Part shown: positions 6,801 to 10,065 of the stretch, in pieces
How the letters are laid out: each line of letters begins with the position of its first letter
How positions within the stretch are numbered: position 1 is the first letter of the stretch
Assembly: GCA_020848855.1 (NCBI GenBank)
Contig: JADLHH010000557.1
Span: 1 to 10,065, forward strand
Direction: 5' to 3'
Length of the DNA: 10,065 nt
Source: Anaerolineae bacterium
GTDB lineage: Bacteria; Chloroflexota; Anaerolineae; Aggregatilineales; Phototrophicaceae
The notes under the pieces: model-generated
Told to the model about the DNA's origin: nothing
Seen by the model: the letters and a program-made list of their open reading frames with translations, nothing else
Database searches by the model: none
Made by a program: the position numbers and the translations under genes

Positions 6801-7423
6801 CATAACTCCGCCATGATCTTGTTGGCTTCGAGACAGTCCGGCAGAACGCCGAGCACTTCAAGCGCAAGCTCGGCGGCTTCTTCCTGCTCGCCGTGCTCCT
6901 GCAGTGTCTGCGCGAGCAGCAGCTTGAGGTCAAGGCGCTCGTTCATACGTGAAAGCGCGCTCCGCAGGGTGTCAACCGCCTGATTGTACGCGCCGCTGCG
7001 AGCGTACTGCCGGGCGACGGCGGCGGACGTGAGCTGAATTTTGAGGTTGTTAATGTTGCGGTGCAGGCTGTACAGCGCGCGCAGCGCGTCGATGATGTCC
7101 TTGTCGTTGGGGCGCTGCTCGAACGCGCGCTCCAGGTGCCAGATGGCTTCGTCCGAGCGCCCCAGACGCTCGTTCGCCTCGCTCAGCGCCAGATGCGCCT
7201 GATAGTCGTCGGGGATAACACTGAGTACGCGGCGCAGCGATTCGCGCCCTTCCTCCCAGCGCCCACTCATGACCAGCCCCCGCCCTAAAAACCGGTATGC
7301 AGTAACATTTTTCGGGTAGAACTGCAGAATTTGGCGGCAGTGGAGCAGGACTTCGTCAACGGCGCGTTCGCTCAACAGATTATTGAGCTTGGAGAAATAC
7401 TCTTTCAGGCTTATCTCTGGCAT
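3887..7423 (-). CDS. Large acidic TPR protein with about 29 tryptophan motifs, function unknown
   Basis: This 1178-residue product has an N-terminal TPR domain of about 5-6 helical repeats (residues 1 to 230), for example TAYRFLGRGLVMSGRWEEGR at 41-60, DEAIWHLERAFEQRP at 91-105 and QEEAAELALEVLGVLP at 180-195. The other 900-odd residues are rich in Glu, Asp, Pro and Ala and look disordered. Tryptophans occur there only in recurring short motifs: DPMAWLRD or DPMAWLHG (369, 406, 440), (M/I)PDW(L/M) (601, 693, 741, 803, 856, 950, 1080), DLSWL (719, 828, 1010) and DFPWM (776, 905, 925), ending in VPEWLR. No signal peptide, membrane helix or enzyme motif is visible. A weak GGA precedes the ATG. 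It is first in a two-gene operon, with an extended -10 promoter near 7484-7492. Likely a multivalent scaffold or adaptor; the function is not known. Confidence 0.87.
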   Translation of the reverse strand: MPEISLKEYFSKLNNLLSERAVDEVLLHCRQILQFYPKNVTAYRFLGRGLVMSGRWEEGRESLRRVLSVIPDDYQAHLALSEANERLGRSDEAIWHLERAFEQRPNDKDIIDALRALYSLHRNINNLKIQLTSAAVARQYARSGAYNQAVDTLRSALSRMNERLDLKLLLAQTLQEHGEQEEAAELALEVLGVLPDCLEANKIMAELWLNVNRPSDAQRYVNRLEAVDPYLAVEVAQGYPPEDDAFKLDELDYVRTAQSELASSRLDWLQEIASLPTPAGEVVQETPSEDLSDWASAMLSGRNAAAPEPEAETVNEPTSVRFAAMAEEEQQEDIDFNDMFGQPEPADADELEAMFAAPSTLDPDDPMAWLHGAGVEIVDGGIDDARYEDLFDDSMPTIEEEDPMAWLRDSTAGQGTDDTNDEAAFVGAPADDDDGDPMAWLRDSRLEPGAEHVTPVSAAPADDDDDPFAWRGNDSGVTLDDVLSDAPEVDAELEPFDWLRDEQLLDEALSLDGLAADDSADVWEGFAAAETTEEDEPSSEDVQPVVPGARKGLTAMLQEANLDWISKPAEEPVVDDEMDEWMNQFGLATEPKPPVTENPDWLLELDQPESSREALTGEASFGDEFTLDAGEPVAQLAVEAAEEETGMSDEYLHKPVEPEDEDVDWMRSLVSQPDDALEAADTEEALKAEMPDWMAALEPEAESGETDDAEIVAEGDLSWLGAAETGDDTEAELVEAEIPDWLANLEPNAQSVSAADDSTESSEPELEPPDMSDFPWMADEPEEMTEESEEAESEAVAAEMPDWLSEMAPEEEESEPDAEPAAEEDLSWLSAAEETQPDEVQPDEAEALTEGDIPDWMAALEPEEVESTETMPEAEMSEPEPEMDVEPEAEPEPELEPPDASDFPWMVDEEEAVEQPAAEYGDFPWMSDEAESGEAEVSEPAAITAEMPDWLASAGLGDEDVEEIEAVMPFSVEPLPEPEEPVAEAIPGWLSELEPEADTEPQIAEDDLSWLDDEEAGEEAVAAEQPLLEEDEIEEERIAEVGDDYDEEDYEPEQEEEYGFLSEADDAFLEATPAHNAPDWLNAMVPGLDVDYEPGSEEYADEDEEEPVDDDTAQREFAWLNNLVEEEIAATRRPEFAFSRLPSWLGSSSVSPDDSSADDDLPDWPSDDADADVPEWLR
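4706..5356 (-). repeat. Two-copy higher-order repeat in the 1178-residue protein
   Basis: Two consecutive blocks have the same motif order, PDW - LSW - PDW - FPW. Block A covers residues 690-777 (5356 to 5093; tryptophans 693, 719, 741, 776). Block B covers 800-906 (5026 to 4706; tryptophans 803, 828, 856, 905). Both start AEMPDW and end with ELEPPD(M/A)SDFPWM. A third, permuted set (FPW 925, PDW 950, PGW 989, LSW 1010) follows. Confidence 0.7.
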
Positions 7424-7483
7424 ATTTCATCCACGAGTCCGAAGGACATCGCTTGCCTTAAGCACAAAATTCACACAGTCTCG

Positions 7484-7492
7484 ATCATAGCA
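7484..7492 (-). promoter_or_regulatory. Extended -10 promoter for the TPR/tryptophan-motif operon
   Basis: The minus strand reads TGCTATGAT, a TGn extension followed by a 5-of-6 -10 box. No good -35 lies 16-18 bases upstream, which an extended -10 can tolerate. Transcription would start near 7477, giving a leader of about 54 nt before the ATG at 7423. Confidence 0.4.
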
Positions 7493-7523
7493 TAACATTG
7501 GGAGTACATTTGCATCCTTCAGG

Positions 7524-7548
7524 TTTGTACTTTGTAATTCACTTGTAA
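7524..7548. promoter_or_regulatory. Direct repeats TTTGTAC-TTTGTAA-(4 nt)-CTTGTAA in the divergent control region
   Basis: Three seven-base elements sharing TTGTA start at 7524, 7531 and 7542. They lie in the 250 bp gap between the TPR operon and the BMP gene, upstream of both candidate promoters. A 17-base imperfect inverted repeat TTGTGGA-GTC-TTCACAA at 7571-7587 follows. Either could be a regulator site; no regulator gene is in view. Confidence 0.3.
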
Positions 7549-7609
7549 CACTGCCAATATGGGCAGGCATTTGTGGAGTCTTCACAAGAAGTCACCGGTA
7601 GTTTTCTTG

Positions 7610-7638
7610 TTGGCTGTCTGGTCAAGAGACGCTAAACT
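7610..7638 (+). promoter_or_regulatory. Candidate promoter for the BMP-family gene
   Basis: TTGGCT (7610-7615) and TAAACT (7633-7638) each match 4 of 6 consensus bases with an ideal 17 nt spacer. Transcription would start near 7645, leaving a leader of about 29 nt that includes the GAGGAGG ribosome site at 7658-7664. Weak but well placed. Confidence 0.4.
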
Positions 7639-7673
7639 TACACCGTCTTATGACGCTGAGGAGGCGACACGAC

Positions 7674-8870
7674 ATGAACAAAAGACTCTTCTTGGGATGC
7701 CTGGTACTGGCGCTGATCGCTTTGACCGTTGCCCCAGCGCTGGCGCAGGATGAATTCGTATTTGGTTTGGTACTGGTGGGACCGGAAAATGACCATGGCT
7801 GGAGCCAGGCGCATTACGAAGGCGGGCAGTATGCCGAAGCGCAGAACCCTGGCTCGAAAATGATCTTCTTCCCCAGCCTGAACCCCGCTGACAACCCGCA
7901 AGCCACGCTTCAGGATGTGGTCAGCGAGATGGTCGACCAGGGCGCGAAGCTGGTCTTCACGACTTCGGACGACTTCCAGAACGATACCGACCCGGTTGCG
8001 GAAAACTTCCCGGATGTCACCTTCATCGCCGTGTCGGGCGACCACGTCCTGACCGGCGTCGCCCCGGCGAATGTCGGCAACGTGATGGGCAAGATGGAAT
8101 GGGGCAAGCTGATGGCGGGCTGCGCCGCTGGTCTGGCGACCAACACCGGCAGCATCGGCTACCTGGGACCGCTGATCAACGATGAAACCCGGCGTCTGGC
8201 GGCGTCCGCTTACCTGGGCGCGCGCTACTGCTACGAACACTATAAGGGTGGCAATCCCGCTGACCTGACCTTCACGGTCACGTGGATTGGCTTCTGGTTC
8301 GGCATCCCCGGCGTCACGCTCGACCCGACCGAAGAGACCAACACCTTCTTCGACAGCGGCGCGGACGTGGTGATTTCCGGTATCGACACCACCGAAGCGA
8401 TCGTCGTCTCCGGGCAGCGTGCGGAACAGGGTGAGAACGTGTTCGCCGTGCCATACGACTACGCGGGCGCGTGCGATGTCGCGCCGGCGGTGTGCCTGGG
8501 CGTGCCCTACTTCAACTGGGGTCCCGACTACGCCACAATCGTGAAATCGGTGATGGACGGGACGTGGGAGCAAGGTTGGGACTGGACTGACCCCGACTGG
8601 AGCGACATCAACAATCACGACACGTCGGCGGTTGGCTTCCTGAAGGGTCCGGCACTGGCGGAAGAACTGGGCGCGGACATGGACTCGTTCATCGCCGACC
8701 TGGCAGCATACGCGACCAACCCGTTCGTACCAGAGAGCTTCGCCCTGTGGGCGGGTCCGCTCAACCTGCAGGACGGCACGCAGCTTGCCGCCGCCGGTGA
8801 GATCGTGCCGCCGCTCGACGTGTGGTATCTGGAGCAACTGCTGGAAGGCATGACCGGCGCGAGCCAGTAA
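7674..8870 (+). CDS. BMP-family (PnrA-like) ABC transporter substrate-binding protein
   Basis: BMP-family proteins capture nucleosides outside the membrane and deliver them to an ABC permease (PnrA of Treponema, YufN/NupN of Bacillus). The product is 398 residues. MNKR, a hydrophobic core and APALA-Q form a Sec signal peptide cut after about residue 24. No lipobox cysteine is present, unlike many Gram-positive homologues. The mature protein starts with the family signature GLVLVGPENDHGWSQAHYEG (31-50); later come GQRAEQGENVFAVPYDYAG and FNWGPDYATIVKSVMDGTW. It also has four mature cysteines (MAGC, RYCYE, ACDVAPAVC). ATG 7674 is preferred over the in-frame ATG 7650 because GAGGAGG at 7658-7664 lies 9 nt upstream of it and the signal peptide starts there. 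A two-domain ATPase gene follows, as expected. Ligand specificity is inferred from the family only. Confidence 0.93.
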   Translation: MNKRLFLGCLVLALIALTVAPALAQDEFVFGLVLVGPENDHGWSQAHYEGGQYAEAQNPGSKMIFFPSLNPADNPQATLQDVVSEMVDQGAKLVFTTSDDFQNDTDPVAENFPDVTFIAVSGDHVLTGVAPANVGNVMGKMEWGKLMAGCAAGLATNTGSIGYLGPLINDETRRLAASAYLGARYCYEHYKGGNPADLTFTVTWIGFWFGIPGVTLDPTEETNTFFDSGADVVISGIDTTEAIVVSGQRAEQGENVFAVPYDYAGACDVAPAVCLGVPYFNWGPDYATIVKSVMDGTWEQGWDWTDPDWSDINNHDTSAVGFLKGPALAEELGADMDSFIADLAAYATNPFVPESFALWAGPLNLQDGTQLAAAGEIVPPLDVWYLEQLLEGMTGASQ

Positions 8871-8873
8871 AAA

Positions 8874-8904
8874 TAGTGCTGAGTAACGAGTACTGAGTGC
8901 TGAG
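8874..8904. repeat. Heptanucleotide tandem repeat after the BMP gene
   Basis: Four consecutive seven-base units TAGTGCT, GAGTAAC, GAGTACT, GAGTGCT and a trailing GAG start 4 nt after the BMP stop codon and run into the terminator stem. Consensus is GAGTRCT. Such short heptamer arrays are known in some bacterial genomes (for example the STRR arrays of cyanobacteria); membership of a named family here is not claimed. Confidence 0.6.
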
Positions 8905-8940
8905 GGGCATGGTGCGAGATGACTTCGCCATGCCCCTTTT
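8903..8940 (+). terminator. Intrinsic terminator downstream of the BMP gene
   Basis: Ten-base perfect arms AGGGGCATGG (8903-8912) and CCATGCCCCT (8928-8937) are followed by TTT (8938-8940), which with the last arm base makes TTTT, then CATTTC. This is the clearest Rho-independent terminator in the window. It separates the binding-protein gene from the ATPase gene, so most transcripts should end here. Confidence 0.8.
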
Positions 8941-8969
8941 CATTTCTTTCGGTGCGTGGGCAAGTTCGT

Positions 8970-8975
8970 TATGAT
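8970..8975 (+). promoter_or_regulatory. Candidate -10 box for the ABC ATPase gene
   Basis: TATGAT matches 5 of 6 bases of the -10 consensus and lies 30 nt beyond the terminator. No convincing -35 is seen. Transcription would begin near 8982 within a 10-base direct repeat ACAGGCAGTA (8978-8987 and 8992-9001), giving a leader of about 77 nt. Confidence 0.35.
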
Positions 8976-8977
8976 AG

Positions 8978-9001
8978 ACAGGCAGTATGAAACAGGCAGT
9001 A
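8978..9001 (+). repeat. Direct repeat ACAGGCAGTA x2 upstream of the ATPase gene
   Basis: The ten-base word occurs at 8978-8987 and 8992-9001 with a 14-base period, overlapping the predicted transcription start. It could be a regulator site or chance. Confidence 0.4.
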
Positions 9002-9058
9002 CGGTCCGCCGGGCGCGGCTGTCGAGCGCGCTCCTTCAGTGATTGACTGAACAACCCA

Positions 9059-10065
9059 ATGGACATTGAACTCAGGCACATTCACAAGCGCTTCCCCGGC
9101 GTCCACGCCAACGACGACATCAGCTTCACGGTAAAAGGTGGGCGAATCGTCGGGGTGCTGGGCGAAAACGGCGCGGGGAAATCGACGCTGATGAAAATTC
9201 TCTCCGGCTACCAGCCGGCGGACAGCGGCGACATCCTGCTCAACGGGCAGCGCGAGACGTATCACCGCCCCGAAGCCGCCATCGCCGCCGGGATCGGCAT
9301 GTTGCAGCAGGACCCGCTCGACGTGCCGGCGTTCACTGTGCTGGAAAACATGGTCTACGGGCAGCCGGGCAGCGTGATCTTCAAACGCCGCGAAGCGCAG
9401 AAACAGCTTGGCGAACTGTGCGGGCGCTTCGGCTTCGCGCTCGACCCGGACACGCCAATCGCGTCGCTGAGCATCGGGCAGCGGCAGCAGCTTGAGATCG
9501 TGCGCCTGCGGGCGCTGGGCATCAAAACGCTGATTCTCGACGAGCCGACGACGGGCATTTCGGCAGAGCAGAAAACGCTGCTGTTCGACACGCTGCGGGC
9601 GCTGGCAAAGACCGACGGCATGAGCGTACTGCTGGTCTCGCACAAGCTGGAAGATGTGATCGCGCTGTGCGACGAGGTGGTGGTGCTGCGCGCCGGGATG
9701 CTGGTGGGCGAAGCGCAGATGCCGGTCACCAAAGCCGAACTGGTGAGCATGATGTTCGGGCAGGAACTCGCGCCGCAAACGCGTGAGCGCGTGGCGCTCG
9801 GCGAGCCGGTGCTGTCGCTGGATACCGTCACGCTGCGGGGCAAACGGGTGTCGGTCGAAGACCTGACGCTGCACGTCCGCGCCGGCGAAGTGATCGGGCT
9901 GGCAGGTCTGGACGGCAGCGGGCAGGAGTTGATCGTGCGGGCGTGCGCCGGGCTGCTTAAGCCGCACGGCGGCGCGGTGCGGGTCAGCGGGCGCGACCTG
10001 AGCGGCAAGCCGTACCGCGACTTTCTGCGCGCCGGCGTGGCGTTCGGGGCGGCGGGCAGGCTGGA
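9059..10065 (+). CDS. Tandem-domain ABC transporter ATP-binding protein (nucleoside/sugar type, YufO-like), cut by window edge
   Basis: The first 335 residues are visible; the family is about 500. The first nucleotide-binding domain is complete: Walker A GENGAGKST (35-43), Q-loop MLQQDP (81-86), signature LSIGQRQQLEI (137-147), Walker B TLILDEPTTG (157-166) and the switch histidine in LLVSHKL (H195). The second domain starts near 250 and has a degenerate Walker A, GLAGLDGSGQE (280-290), without the lysine; this is normal for the RbsA/YufO class. The protein powers import on the cytoplasmic face, probably with the BMP-family binding protein encoded upstream and permeases beyond the right edge. 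The ATG at 9059 is the only ATG after the in-frame TGA at 9044-9046 with sensible spacing; no Shine-Dalgarno is evident. Partner and substrate are inferred from gene order. Confidence 0.93.
   Translation, partial: MDIELRHIHKRFPGVHANDDISFTVKGGRIVGVLGENGAGKSTLMKILSGYQPADSGDILLNGQRETYHRPEAAIAAGIGMLQQDPLDVPAFTVLENMVYGQPGSVIFKRREAQKQLGELCGRFGFALDPDTPIASLSIGQRQQLEIVRLRALGIKTLILDEPTTGISAEQKTLLFDTLRALAKTDGMSVLLVSHKLEDVIALCDEVVVLRAGMLVGEAQMPVTKAELVSMMFGQELAPQTRERVALGEPVLSLDTVTLRGKRVSVEDLTLHVRAGEVIGLAGLDGSGQELIVRACAGLLKPHGGAVRVSGRDLSGKPYRDFLRAGVAFGAAGRL

Noticed and set aside
7638..8837. 399-codon open frame on the minus strand
   Set aside because: Antisense to the BMP-family gene, which has a signal peptide, ribosome site and family signatures. 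The antisense product is His/Arg/Val-rich noise.
8969..9967. 332-codon open frame on the minus strand
   Set aside because: Antisense to the ABC ATPase with all its canonical motifs on the plus strand; no independent support.

Overview
The window is a GC-rich bacterial chromosome segment coding on both strands. It carries housekeeping genes for ribosome biology and nucleotide metabolism, a large two-gene operon of repetitive acidic proteins, and the start of a nucleoside-type ABC importer. No phage, IS, CRISPR, rRNA or tRNA signal was seen. The TPR plus tryptophan/acid-repeat proteins beside a BMP-type transporter suggest Chloroflexota, perhaps Anaerolineae-like. That is an impression from protein style, not a measured assignment.

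Layout. Bases 1-673 (minus) hold the N-terminal part of an RluD-type 23S rRNA pseudouridine synthase. Bases 843-1190 (plus) encode the ribosomal silencing factor RsfS, with a near-consensus promoter at 781-808 that makes a CTG start likely. Bases 1280-1729 (minus) are nucleoside diphosphate kinase (ndk, GTG start). Bases 1849-7423 (minus) are two adjacent genes 22 nt apart. The upstream one (1178 aa) is an N-terminal TPR domain followed by about 900 residues of acidic linker studded with tryptophan motifs. The downstream one (671 aa) has the mirror layout: tryptophan motifs first, TPR last. A 250 bp divergent control region (7424-7673) separates them from a BMP-family substrate-binding lipid-free secreted protein (7674-8870, plus). 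After a strong intrinsic terminator comes a two-domain ABC ATPase (9059 to the window end, plus).

How they work together. The BMP protein and tandem-domain ATPase fit the nucleoside importer type known as YufN/YufO (NupNO) or PnrA systems; the two permease genes would lie beyond the right edge. The rluD, rsfS and ndk genes are ordinary housekeeping genes. The most unusual content is the TPR/tryptophan-motif pair. It is a likely cytoplasmic scaffold of unknown function, built from at least four recurring short motif types (PxxWLExLA, DPMAWLRD, DLSWL, (M/I)PDW(L/M) and DFPWM) in disordered acidic spacers. Part of it has a duplicated higher-order order of motifs.

Intergenic DNA also carries small repeats: three palindromes with GGGGCA/TGCCCC-like arms, and a heptanucleotide tandem repeat after the BMP gene.
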